NCBI GenBank assembly: GCA_965247435.1
Contig: OZ252019.1
Coordinates: 1,860,001-1,924,000, forward strand
Length of the DNA: 64,000 bases
Origin: Ilyomonas sp965247435
Lineage (GTDB): Bacteria > Bacteroidota > Bacteroidia > Chitinophagales > Chitinophagaceae
Direction of reading: 5' to 3'
Shown: piece after piece, positions 44,207 through 52,729 of the stretch
Numbering within the stretch: the stretch's first letter is position 1
Layout: each line of letters begins with the position of its first letter
Translations under genes and position numbers: made by a program
The notes under the pieces: generated by a model
Seen by the model: only the letters and a program-made list of their open reading frames with translations
What the model was told of the DNA's origin: nothing
Database searches by the model: none

Positions 44207-46585
44207 ATGGTAAAAAATTATTTTAAAATTGCCTGGCGCAACCTGTCGAAAAACAAAGTTTTTTCACTTATCAACATACTCGGGCTTACGATCGGCATTA
44301 CCGTTTGCATGATGATTTTTTTATTCATCAGTAACGAGTTCAGCGTAGATGCCTTTCATTTAAAAGGGAAAAACATCTACCGGGTGATGCGTGCCTTCAC
44401 AAACGAAGGCAAATCGAGCAGCGTCGCTTATTTATCCGGCCCGTATGCACCGGCTTTACTCAACGATTTTAGAGGGCAAATACAGAAAGCGGTTCGCGTA
44501 AATCCAACGGATAATCTTGTTACCATCGGCAACCAGTCGTTTCATGAAAAGAAAGTTCTGGACGCAGACCCGGATTTTTTCAGCCTGTTTACTTTTCCAT
44601 TGATAAAAGGCAACGCTGCTACTGTTTTACTTAATCCCGGCAATGTGGTGCTTACCGAGACGACTGCCAAAAAATATTTCGGCAGCATCAATAATGCAAT
44701 GGGCAAAATAATTATGGTGGATAAAGAACTTCCGCTTCTGGTTGCCGGTATCGCTAAAGATGTTCCCTCCAATTCGCATCTTGATTTTGACCTCATTATC
44801 CCGCTTTCCAATTACAAAGACAGAAGCTGGATGACTACCTGGATTAATAATGGCATTTATACGTATGTACTGCTCGATCCGCATACGACCGGTGCGCAGA
44901 TTGAGCAGCAGCTTCCTGCGTTTATGGAAAAATACATGGGCGGCGATATGCGGAAATTCGGCTTCCATTTTTCGCTTTCCCTAACGCCGCTAAAAGAGGT
45001 ATATTTTGAAAATGCAGCTTTTGATGCTGTAAAGCACGGTGATAAAACGGTCGTCTATATTTTCCTGTCCGTTGCGGTGCTGATATTGTTGATTGCGTGT
45101 ATCAACTTCATGAACCTGTCAACCATCCGTGCTGCCGAGCGGTCAAAAGAAGTTGGCTTGCGCAAAGTGTTAGGTGCCTTGCGCTACAACCTTGTCTGGC
45201 AGTTTATCGGCGAGTCTCTTTTATTAACCACTATTTCCTGCCTGTTGTCGGTCGGTTTATTATTGCTGGTAATGCCCTGGTACAACCAGTTGCTCGGGTA
45301 TTCCCTGACTGTTTCCTGGAATGCGTGGCCGATCTATTTATTTCTTATCGGCGTCATTCTTATCGTTGGCTTTTTAGCCGGCAGTTATCCCGCATTTTTC
45401 CTCTCGGCATTCTCACCGGTTCAGGCTTTAAAAGGCAGGCTGCGCTTAGGCAAAGGCGGCTCATCGTTCAGGCAGATGCTGGTAGTGGTTCAGTTCAGCA
45501 TTTCGGTATTCCTGATTATTGGCACCATCATCATCTCCAGGCAAATGAATTATGTAAAAAACAAGCAGCTTGGCTATAACAAAGAGCAAACGGTTATTGT
45601 GCCGATAGATAATAATGATATCTACAACAACATGAACGCTTTTAAAACGGATTTGCAGCAAAAAAGCAGCGTTCAGTCCGTCTCCCTGATGTCGGGCGAG
45701 CCAGGCGGTTATTTTGACGGGCACATGTTTGATGTGGAAGGGAAAAGTGAACGATGGAATGCAAGAACGGAATTTGCTGATTTTGAATATGTAAAAACAC
45801 TGGGCTTACACATAATTGCGGGCAGGGATTTTTCAGCGCAATTTCCTACCGATTCAACAGATGCCGTGCTGATAAATAAAACGGCCGTAACAAAATTAGG
45901 ATGGACACCCGGGCAGGCCATCGGCAAATGGATACAAAATACAGTGCGTGATGATACAAAGCGAAGAGTTATAGGTGTAGTTGATGATTTCAATTTTTTA
46001 TCCTTAAAAGAGAACATGGACGCGCTGGTTATTTCACCGGCAGTGGACAGGAGAGTAGCATTGGTAAAACTAATATCCGGCAACCTCCAATCCGGTATAA
46101 CTGCCATAAAAGAAGCGTACAATAAAGCAGCACCTGCTTATCCACTGGAGTATCGTTTTTTAGATCAGCAATTCAACGATTTATATCAAAAAGACATACG
46201 CCAGCAAACCATTCTAAGTGTGTTTGCATGCCTCGCGATTTTTGTTGCCTGCCTTGGTTTGTTCGGGCTGGCGTCTTTTACCGCTACCAAACGCACCAAA
46301 GAAATCGGTGTACGCAAAGTGCTTGGTTCTTCGGTTCGAAGCGTAGTTGTTTTATTGTCCACAGACCTGCTGAAGCCTGTACTGGTTGCCACTTGCATCG
46401 CATTGCCCGTTGGGTATTATGTAATGAATAAATGGCTGCAAAACTTTGCTTATCAAACAACGCTAAGCTGGTGGGTTTTTGTTTTGGCGGCGCTGATAAC
46501 TTTTGGCATTGCACTATTCACGGTTAGCTTCCAGGCTATCAAAGCAGCTATTGCCAACCCGGTAAAGAGTTTGCGGACGGAGTAA
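44207..46585 (+). CDS. FtsX/MacB-type ABC permease, array member 6
   Basis: 792 residues. It starts MVKNYFKIAWRNLSKNKVFS. TM1 (about 20-42), periplasmic domain 1 (about 45-275), TM2 VVYIFLSVAVLILLIACINF, coupling loop ERSKEVGLRKVLGAL, TM3-TM5 (VVVQFSISVFLIIGTIIISR), periplasmic domain 2, TM6 LAIFVACLGLFGLASFTATK, loop RTKEIGVRKVLGSS, TM7-TM8, tail ANPVKSLRTE. The spacer to member 7 is 61 bases with no terminator. Confidence 0.92.
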   Translation: MVKNYFKIAWRNLSKNKVFSLINILGLTIGITVCMMIFLFISNEFSVDAFHLKGKNIYRVMRAFTNEGKSSSVAYLSGPYAPALLNDFRGQIQKAVRVNPTDNLVTIGNQSFHEKKVLDADPDFFSLFTFPLIKGNAATVLLNPGNVVLTETTAKKYFGSINNAMGKIIMVDKELPLLVAGIAKDVPSNSHLDFDLIIPLSNYKDRSWMTTWINNGIYTYVLLDPHTTGAQIEQQLPAFMEKYMGGDMRKFGFHFSLSLTPLKEVYFENAAFDAVKHGDKTVVYIFLSVAVLILLIACINFMNLSTIRAAERSKEVGLRKVLGALRYNLVWQFIGESLLLTTISCLLSVGLLLLVMPWYNQLLGYSLTVSWNAWPIYLFLIGVILIVGFLAGSYPAFFLSAFSPVQALKGRLRLGKGGSSFRQMLVVVQFSISVFLIIGTIIISRQMNYVKNKQLGYNKEQTVIVPIDNNDIYNNMNAFKTDLQQKSSVQSVSLMSGEPGGYFDGHMFDVEGKSERWNARTEFADFEYVKTLGLHIIAGRDFSAQFPTDSTDAVLINKTAVTKLGWTPGQAIGKWIQNTVRDDTKRRVIGVVDDFNFLSLKENMDALVISPAVDRRVALVKLISGNLQSGITAIKEAYNKAAPAYPLEYRFLDQQFNDLYQKDIRQQTILSVFACLAIFVACLGLFGLASFTATKRTKEIGVRKVLGSSVRSVVVLLSTDLLKPVLVATCIALPVGYYVMNKWLQNFAYQTTLSWWVFVLAALITFGIALFTVSFQAIKAAIANPVKSLRTE

Positions 46586-46646
46586 GATGGTGAACAACAG
46601 ATCGTAAGTTGTGAATTTAAAAAAGACCTTAAAAAAAGCAAAAGCC

Positions 46647-49070
46647 ATGTTTAAAAATTATTTCAAAACCGCGTTTCGGAATTTAATAAAAAACAGGTTT
46701 TATACCTCTATAAACATTGCTGGCCTGTCCATTGGCATTGCAACCTGCCTGCTCATTTTTTTGTATGTGGTTGATGAGCTGAGCTACGATACTTACAATG
46801 CAAATGCAGACAGGATTTACCGGGTAAATAATGAAATAAAATTCAATGGCAACTATATTGACCTTGCACAGGCGCCTCCGTTGCAGGGTATCACGATGAT
46901 GCGGGAAATGCCACAGGTGGAGCAATACACCCGCATGAGCTGGTACGGAAGCTTTTTTGTAAAAAAGGGGGTTGAAAACATAGAGGAAAACCGGGTTGGT
47001 TATGCCGACTCAACTCTGTTTGATGTGTTTACGCTGCCCCTTATTGCGGGCAACGCCAAAACGGCTTTAAAAGAGTATCATTCCCTGGTGATTAACGAAA
47101 AAGTTGCAAAAAAGTATTTTAACAGCACGGATGTAGTTGGTAAAACCATGCTGATTAACGACACCGGAAATTATAAGATTACTGCTGTTATAAAAGACAT
47201 TCCGAAGCAATCGCATTTCAACTTCGATTTTTTTGTGCCGATGCTTGAAAACAGAGGCAGCAATGAGGATACCTGGCTGAGTGAAAACTATAGCACCTAT
47301 ATTCTTTTAAAGAAAAATGCGGATGCAAAACAGGTAGCGGCGCAACTGAACCCGTTTATGGACAAGCACGTCGGCCCGCAGTTGCAAAGCGTAGTAAACA
47401 TCAGTATAGACGAGTTTAAAAAAAGCGGCGGCTATATCCGGGCAAGCCTTACACCTTTATCAGCCATTCATTTACATTCTAATAAAACAGCAGAGCTCGA
47501 TGGAAATGGCAATGCGGAATATGTATATATTTTTTCAGGTATTGCACTAATGATTTTACTGATTGCCTGTGTAAACTTTATGAATCTTTCTACGGCGCGT
47601 TCCTCCAATCGCGCTAAAGAAGTAGGTGTAAGGAAAGTATTGGGCTCACTCAAAAAGAACTTAATTCAGCAATTTTTAACCGAATCTTTTTTAATCAGTT
47701 TTATTGCGCTGGTCTTCGCTATGCTCATCGTATGGTTGCTGCTGCCTTACTTCAACCAGCTTTCCGGGAAAGAAATTAATGCTGCTGCTTTATGGCAACC
47801 ATCTATGTTATTGTCTCTGATTGTGTTGATGCTGGTTGTTGGTTTGCTTGCAGGCAGTTACCCAGCATTTTTCCTGTCTTCCTTTCAACCGATCGTCGTG
47901 CTGAAAGGCAAGCTGGCTACCGGTTTCAAAAGATCGTGGCTACGCAATTCACTGGTCGTATTTCAATTTGTTATTTCTATCGTGCTCATTTTCGGCACCA
48001 TTGTTATCTATAACCAGCTTCGTTATATTCATAACAAAGACATTGGCTTTAACCGCAACCAGGTTATCACCATCAATCATACAAACGTATTGGGAGACCA
48101 TGCAGAAACTTTTAAAAATGAATTACTGCAGATAACCGGTGTTCAAAGCGCAACAGTAAGCAGTTACCTGCCGGTTAATTATGTACGCAACAGCAGTACT
48201 TATTTTACATCACCCACTCTTAACCCAAGCACAGGAATAAATGTACAATCCTGGACAATTGATGAAAATTATGTTCCGACACTTGGCTTACAGATGTTGC
48301 AGGGAAGAAATTTTTCGCAACAGTTTCTTACCGATTCAACAGGCATTATTATCAATGAAGCGGCCGCCCGATTCCTTGCAGCAAAAGATTTGCTGAATAA
48401 AAAAATATATGCCATAAAAGACATGCAAACCAACTCCACGCTGGAGTATCACATTGTAGGCATTGTAAAAAATTTCAACTTCAGTTCACTGCGTAATGTA
48501 GTTACGCCGTTAATGTTATTTCTCGGAAAGGATAATGGCGGTATTTCTGTGCGCATCAGTTCAACCGATGTGTCGGGCGCCATCGCACAGATAAAAAACA
48601 AATGGAAAGCCATGGCGCAATTGCAGCCTTTCGATTATTCTTTTATGGATGATGACTTCAATAACTTATACACGACCGAGCAACGCACCGGTCACATCTT
48701 TATCACGTTTGCGGCGCTTGCTATTTTAATTGCAAGTTTGGGTTTGTTTGGATTGGTTACGTATGCCGCAGAGCAACGCATAAGAGAAATAGGTATCCGC
48801 AAAGTGCTGGGCGCTTCTGTGAGCAACATCGCAGGCATGTTATCAGCAGATTTTTTAAAGCTGGTGACTATATCGGCTGTCATTTCATTTCCGCTTGCCT
48901 GGTGGACAATGAACGAATGGTTACAAAGCTTCGCTTATCGCATTAGCATAAGTTGGTGGGTATTCGCGGTAGCCGGCATTGCCGCATTGGTAATTGCTTT
49001 ATTTACGGTAAGCTTTCAGGCGATAAAAGCCGCGATAGCTAACCCGGTGAAGAGTTTACGGACGGATTGA
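46647..49070 (+). CDS. FtsX/MacB-type ABC permease, array member 7
   Basis: 807 residues from ATG 46647 (MFKNYFKTAFRNLIKNRFYT); an in-frame GTG 36 bases upstream would add a Lys-rich non-family stretch. Two FtsX halves with loops NRAKEVGVRKVLGSL and RIREIGIRKVLGAS. Pre-TM2 strand LTPLSAIHLHSNKTA, close to member 3. The tail ends ANPVKSLRTD, the only member ending in Asp. Directly downstream lie an inverted-repeat element and an orphan copy of a permease 3' tail. Confidence 0.92.
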   Translation: MFKNYFKTAFRNLIKNRFYTSINIAGLSIGIATCLLIFLYVVDELSYDTYNANADRIYRVNNEIKFNGNYIDLAQAPPLQGITMMREMPQVEQYTRMSWYGSFFVKKGVENIEENRVGYADSTLFDVFTLPLIAGNAKTALKEYHSLVINEKVAKKYFNSTDVVGKTMLINDTGNYKITAVIKDIPKQSHFNFDFFVPMLENRGSNEDTWLSENYSTYILLKKNADAKQVAAQLNPFMDKHVGPQLQSVVNISIDEFKKSGGYIRASLTPLSAIHLHSNKTAELDGNGNAEYVYIFSGIALMILLIACVNFMNLSTARSSNRAKEVGVRKVLGSLKKNLIQQFLTESFLISFIALVFAMLIVWLLLPYFNQLSGKEINAAALWQPSMLLSLIVLMLVVGLLAGSYPAFFLSSFQPIVVLKGKLATGFKRSWLRNSLVVFQFVISIVLIFGTIVIYNQLRYIHNKDIGFNRNQVITINHTNVLGDHAETFKNELLQITGVQSATVSSYLPVNYVRNSSTYFTSPTLNPSTGINVQSWTIDENYVPTLGLQMLQGRNFSQQFLTDSTGIIINEAAARFLAAKDLLNKKIYAIKDMQTNSTLEYHIVGIVKNFNFSSLRNVVTPLMLFLGKDNGGISVRISSTDVSGAIAQIKNKWKAMAQLQPFDYSFMDDDFNNLYTTEQRTGHIFITFAALAILIASLGLFGLVTYAAEQRIREIGIRKVLGASVSNIAGMLSADFLKLVTISAVISFPLAWWTMNEWLQSFAYRISISWWVFAVAGIAALVIALFTVSFQAIKAAIANPVKSLRTD

Positions 49071-49090
49071 AACTATACGAAGTATTGAGA

Positions 49091-49187
49091 GCTGTGCGAA
49101 GTCTCCAGACTTCGCACACACTATGTTTAACAGAGTCTGAGACTCGCAAGAACATACCAGATACGAAGTCTGGAGACTTCGTACAGC
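49091..49187. repeat. 97-bp MITE-like inverted-repeat element
   Basis: Ends GCTGTGCGAAGTCT (49091-49104) and AGACTTCGTACAGC (49174-49187) are inverted repeats with one mismatch. Each end is itself a hairpin (GTGCGAAGTCT-CC-AGACTTCGCAC; TACGAAGTCT-GG-AGACTTCGTA), and the middle holds a third palindrome GAGTCTGAGACTC. It has no coding capacity. A decayed half copy lies at 52047-52076. Confidence 0.75.
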
Positions 49188-49192
49188 AGATG

Positions 49193-49261
49193 ATTACAAT
49201 AAGTTTTCAAACAATAAAAGCAGCGGTAGCCAACCCGGTGAAAAGTTTATGGAGCGAATAA
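49193..49261 (+). pseudogene. Orphan 3' tail of an FtsX permease gene
   Basis: Encodes ITISFQTIKAAVANPVKSLW then SE and TAA, matching the last 22 residues of the neighbouring permeases (ISFQAIKAAIANPVKSLRTE). No permease sequence precedes it; the inverted-repeat element abuts its 5' side. It is the remnant of a lost array member or a recombination footprint. Confidence 0.8.
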
Positions 49262-49303
49262 TAAAAATGAATTTTTCAATTATTTTTAAAATCAAGTATT
49301 AAC

Positions 49304-49738
49304 ATGAAGGCAGCAATCACTTTGTTTAGTTTTATTTTTTCTGTATGCCTCAGTTTTTCACAAGATGTTGCTTCTTTAAAAGCAGTAACCATCACCTTTT
49401 GTAACAACAGCTCGCTATCGAAAAAAATCAGTTTTATTAGCTATGCTCCTGATGAAGCAGGAAATGCCACTATTCAAACTACTCTTAAACCATTTGCAGT
49501 ACTAAAGCAAACATATAAAGTAGGGACGCGGATATATGTTGCAGATGAAAAACAGGTAAATGTTGTAATGAGCGGGCAAAAATTAGAAGGAAAACCTTTC
49601 AAAATTGCCATGAAAAATGATGACAAAAAAATTATAAATCTGAATAATCAAATTTTATGTTCAAAAATTATTTTAAAACAGCCTTCCGAAACCTGCTGCG
49701 CCGTAAGAGTAATTCGTTTATCAATATCGCCGGTCTGA
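49304..49738 (+). CDS. Small secreted protein within the array, 3' end overlapping permease 8
   Basis: A 144-codon frame with signal peptide MKAAITLFSFIFSVCLSFSQ and a beta-rich mature part (VTITFCNNSSLSKKISFISY; KQTYKVGTRIYVADEKQVNV; MKNDDKKIINL). From 49657 the last 27 codons lie out of frame over the start of permease 8, and this stretch (ILKQPSETCCAVRV) reads as permease DNA in the wrong frame. The original stop was probably lost when the permease was placed here; the native protein likely ended near residue 115. No family is recognised. Confidence 0.55.
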   Translation: MKAAITLFSFIFSVCLSFSQDVASLKAVTITFCNNSSLSKKISFISYAPDEAGNATIQTTLKPFAVLKQTYKVGTRIYVADEKQVNVVMSGQKLEGKPFKIAMKNDDKKIINLNNQILCSKIILKQPSETCCAVRVIRLSISPV

Positions 49739-52044
49739 CGGTTGGGTTTGCGGCTTTTCTGCTGATCTTTTTGGTCATTCAATATGAGCAAAGCTTTGAT
49801 GATTTTCACCTAAACAAAAACAACCTGTATCGCGTGGTGCGCATCGGCAAAAGCCCGGTGAACCCGGAATACAGAACCGGTGTACCTTTCCCGGTAACAA
49901 TGGGCTTGCGCGCTGAACTTCCGCAGTTGAAAAACACGACTGCCATTTTCGGAGATGCCAATGTGCAGGTGAAAGTAACCGCGCCGGATGGTTCGGTATT
50001 GAAGAAATTTAAAGAAGCGAAAGTGTTTACGGCAGAGCCGCAATTCTTTCAAATGTTCGATTTTGGTTTGGCAGCAGGCAATGCTAAAAATGCGTTGAGC
50101 GAGCCGAATAGTGTGTTGCTTACCAAAGATGTTGCTACCAAATATTTTGGTGACTGGAAAGAGGCGATGAACAAAACCATCAGCTTGTATGGCATGGATA
50201 TGAAAGTAACCGGTATCCTGAATAATCCGCCTTCCAATACCGATTTTCCCTTGAGCATCGTAGTATCCTATATAACGCTAACCAGGAACCTGAACCTGAA
50301 AGACTGGAGCAGTATTGACGATAACAATTATTGTTTTGTTCAGTTAAACGATAACGCTACCTACCAGCGATTCACGCAATCGCTGGATGCTTTTGTAGAG
50401 AAACATATTAAACCGGTAAACCCTGGTTATGGTCTTGCGCTGCAACCTTTAGACCAAATCCACTTTGATGAGCGATATGGCAACTTCAATGGTCGCACCT
50501 TTAGCAACGATCTGATTTTTGCGCTACGTTTAATTGGTTTGTTTTTGTTGATTATCGCCTGCGTAAACTTTATAAACCTGACCACCGCGCAGGCCATCAA
50601 CCGCGCCCGCGAAGTAGGTGTACGAAAAGTATTGGGCGGCAACCGTTCGCAACTCATCCTCCAGTTTCTGGGCGAAACCGGCATCACCACTTTGCTTGCG
50701 CTTGCAGGTTCCATTATCATTGTTTTTTTCTGTATTCCGTTTATCAACAATCTTCTTCTTATTCAGTTACCCATATCGCTTTTACTCAGTGGAAAGTTCA
50801 TCCTGTTTATGGCCGGCGCATGGGTGGTGGTTACTTTTTTATCAGGCTTTTATCCTGCGTTGGTCTTGTCAGGCTTCCAGCCAATTACCGTTTTAAAAAG
50901 CTTGGTTGTTGCCGGCAGCAGGGGCATTTCTTTCCGGCGGGCACTGGTAGTGTTCCAGTTTGTAATTGCGCAGGCATTGATTATCGGAACGCTGGTGGTG
51001 GCTTCGCAAATGGATTATTTCAGAACAGAAGACATGGGCTTTGCCAAAGATGCCATTATTAACGCCCCGTTTCCCGGTGATAGTGCAAGCCGCGCTAACA
51101 TGGATTTGCTACGCGATGAATTAAATAAAATTCCGGGCATCCAGCAAGTAAGTTTCAGCACATTTACACCCTCTTCGGAAGGCGGCTGGTACACCGATCT
51201 GCAAACAGAAAAACTTCACTCCAGCATCGTTGTTTGTACCAAGCCCGCCGATGCCGCTTATTTCAATCTGTATCATCTATCCCTAATTGCAGGCAGGATT
51301 TATTTTCCATCCGATACCATCCGCGAATTTGTGGTGAACGAAACAGTAGTAAAAAGTTTAGGCATCCGCAATGCTGCTGATGCCATCGGCAAATTGATTC
51401 AGGTAAACGGAAAGCGGTGCCCGATTGTTGGCGTAGTAAAAGATTTTCATATCAATTCGCTGCGCGATCCGATTGGTCCGGTGGTATTGTTCGCCAGTAA
51501 AAACTCGTATGGTATTGCAAACATTAAGATCAACATGAAAGAGGCGAAGAGCGTGATTGCTGCTGCGCAAAATGTATGGAACCAATACTATCCCGACTAC
51601 GTGTTTGAATACAGTTTCCTTGACCAATCTATTACCGGTTATTACCAGCAGGAAAACCAGTTGTCGCAATTGTATAAACTGTTTTCCGGCATTGCCATTT
51701 TCATTTCCTGTTTGGGTTTGTATGGTTTGATTTCGTTTATGGCAGTGCAGCGCCGCAAAGAAATCGGCATCCGCAAAGTGCTGGGCGCGCCCGTTCGCGA
51801 TATTGTAATGATGTTATCCAAAGAGTTCACATTTCTCATCCTTATTGCCTTTCTCATTGCTTCGCCCATTGCTTATTATTTCATGCATCAATGGTTGCAG
51901 CAATATACGTATCGCATTATGATCGGGGTTGGCTTTTTTGCCGCAACGATTGTTTGTTCGTTGGTAATTGCGTGGCTCACGGTTGGCTACACGGCGATTA
52001 AAGCCGCTGTTGCCAACCCGGTGAAAAGTTTAAGAACAGAATAA
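49657..52044 (+). CDS. FtsX/MacB-type ABC permease, array member 8
   Basis: 795 residues: MFKNYFKTAFRNLLRRKSNS, TM1, periplasmic domain 1 (about 45-280), TM2 RLIGLFLLIIACVNFINL, loop NRAREVGVRKVLGGN, TM3-TM5 (ALVVFQFVIAQALIIGTLVV), periplasmic domain 2 (about 450-670), TM6 IFISCLGLYGLISFMAVQRR, loop RRKEIGIRKVLGAP, tail ANPVKSLRTE. Forms a subgroup with member 10 (shared FPVTMGLRAELPQLK-type and YGLxSFMAxQR segments). Its ATG lies inside the frame of the preceding small secreted-protein gene, so there is no spacer, unlike every other member. Confidence 0.92.
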   Translation: MFKNYFKTAFRNLLRRKSNSFINIAGLTVGFAAFLLIFLVIQYEQSFDDFHLNKNNLYRVVRIGKSPVNPEYRTGVPFPVTMGLRAELPQLKNTTAIFGDANVQVKVTAPDGSVLKKFKEAKVFTAEPQFFQMFDFGLAAGNAKNALSEPNSVLLTKDVATKYFGDWKEAMNKTISLYGMDMKVTGILNNPPSNTDFPLSIVVSYITLTRNLNLKDWSSIDDNNYCFVQLNDNATYQRFTQSLDAFVEKHIKPVNPGYGLALQPLDQIHFDERYGNFNGRTFSNDLIFALRLIGLFLLIIACVNFINLTTAQAINRAREVGVRKVLGGNRSQLILQFLGETGITTLLALAGSIIIVFFCIPFINNLLLIQLPISLLLSGKFILFMAGAWVVVTFLSGFYPALVLSGFQPITVLKSLVVAGSRGISFRRALVVFQFVIAQALIIGTLVVASQMDYFRTEDMGFAKDAIINAPFPGDSASRANMDLLRDELNKIPGIQQVSFSTFTPSSEGGWYTDLQTEKLHSSIVVCTKPADAAYFNLYHLSLIAGRIYFPSDTIREFVVNETVVKSLGIRNAADAIGKLIQVNGKRCPIVGVVKDFHINSLRDPIGPVVLFASKNSYGIANIKINMKEAKSVIAAAQNVWNQYYPDYVFEYSFLDQSITGYYQQENQLSQLYKLFSGIAIFISCLGLYGLISFMAVQRRKEIGIRKVLGAPVRDIVMMLSKEFTFLILIAFLIASPIAYYFMHQWLQQYTYRIMIGVGFFAATIVCSLVIAWLTVGYTAIKAAVANPVKSLRTE

Positions 52045-52046
52045 TT

Positions 52047-52076
52047 GCTGTGCGAAGTCCGGAAATTTCGCAAAGC
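52047..52076. repeat. Decayed half copy of the GCGAAGTC inverted repeat
   Basis: GCTGTGCGAAGT followed by CCGGAAATTTCGC and AAAGC resembles one arm of the element at 49091-49187, with several substitutions in the second half-stem. It begins three bases after the permease 8 stop. Confidence 0.5.
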
Positions 52077-52196
52077 AAGCAGCGCAGAAGTTTACAGGAG
52101 CAATGCGGGAATAAGCCGGCAGTAATGACTAAAACACTGCAGGACCGGGAGTTAAGACGAATGATGTAAGAATTTATCGCTTCAAAATAAAAAAAC

Positions 52197-52631
52197 ATGA
52201 AAACGCAACTGTCCGTATTTGTTCTCATAAGCCTGTTTTTCTTAAGCGCTTTCACTTTTAAATCTAATGACGATAAGCAACCCAAAACCATCACCAGAAC
52301 GGTAAAGCTTGTCAACGGAAACCCGGTTGAAAGAACAATTGTTTTACTCGACGGCAACACGTCAAGAGAAGATGTAATCAGCACCTGTAGTTTTCTTTCT
52401 CACGAAAACGTGCAATTAACCTTTGATAAATTAATAATTGGTAAAAGCTTTTTAGGTCTTGTTGGGAAAACACGTATCCGAACGGCAGAAGGAAGAATCA
52501 AATTGCCAGATGGCTCATCACAAACTTTTAAAGCGGGAGGTGCCACAAGTTTCCGGTTTATAAAAATCCAGTACGAAAACAACCTGGCAGCAAAATCATT
52601 TGGGATAGAGATGATCGAAATCGTTGATTAA
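52197..52631 (+). CDS. Small secreted protein within the array
   Basis: A 144-residue exported protein with signal peptide MKTQLSVFVLISLFFLSAFT. The mature part is beta-rich (TITRTVKLVNGNPVERTIVL; VQLTFDKLIIGKSF; GRIKLPDGSSQTFKAGGATS; ending FGIEMIEIVD). No family is recognised and it is not clearly similar to the other small gene at 49304, although both are the same length and secreted. It lies between permeases 8 and 9, and a permease-tail scar follows it. It may be a periplasmic partner or cargo, or a passenger gene. Confidence 0.65.
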   Translation: MKTQLSVFVLISLFFLSAFTFKSNDDKQPKTITRTVKLVNGNPVERTIVLLDGNTSREDVISTCSFLSHENVQLTFDKLIIGKSFLGLVGKTRIRTAEGRIKLPDGSSQTFKAGGATSFRFIKIQYENNLAAKSFGIEMIEIVD

Positions 52632-52668
52632 AACAATACGGTGGTTCCTGTTAAAACTTCGATTACTT

Positions 52669-52697
52669 AACCTGTGAAAAGTTTGCGAACGGTATAA
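52669..52697 (+). pseudogene. Second, decayed orphan permease 3' tail
   Basis: Twenty-nine bases match the array tail consensus (encoding NPVKSLRTE and stop) with two substitutions and one single-base deletion: the run GTGAAAAGTTTGCGAACGG is intact. It has no upstream permease sequence and ends 32 bases before permease 9. Confidence 0.7.
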
Positions 52698-52729
52698 ATG
52701 ATATAGAAATTAATAAAACATAAGCACTT

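Noticed and set aside
49091..49187. CRISPR-like repeat array
   Set aside because: Repeats are inverted hairpins rather than regularly spaced direct repeats, and no cas genes are present.
49067..49261. 64-codon frame downstream of permease 7
   Set aside because: It reads through the palindromic element into the orphan permease tail. Only the last 22 codons look coding, so it is treated as a repeat plus gene remnant.
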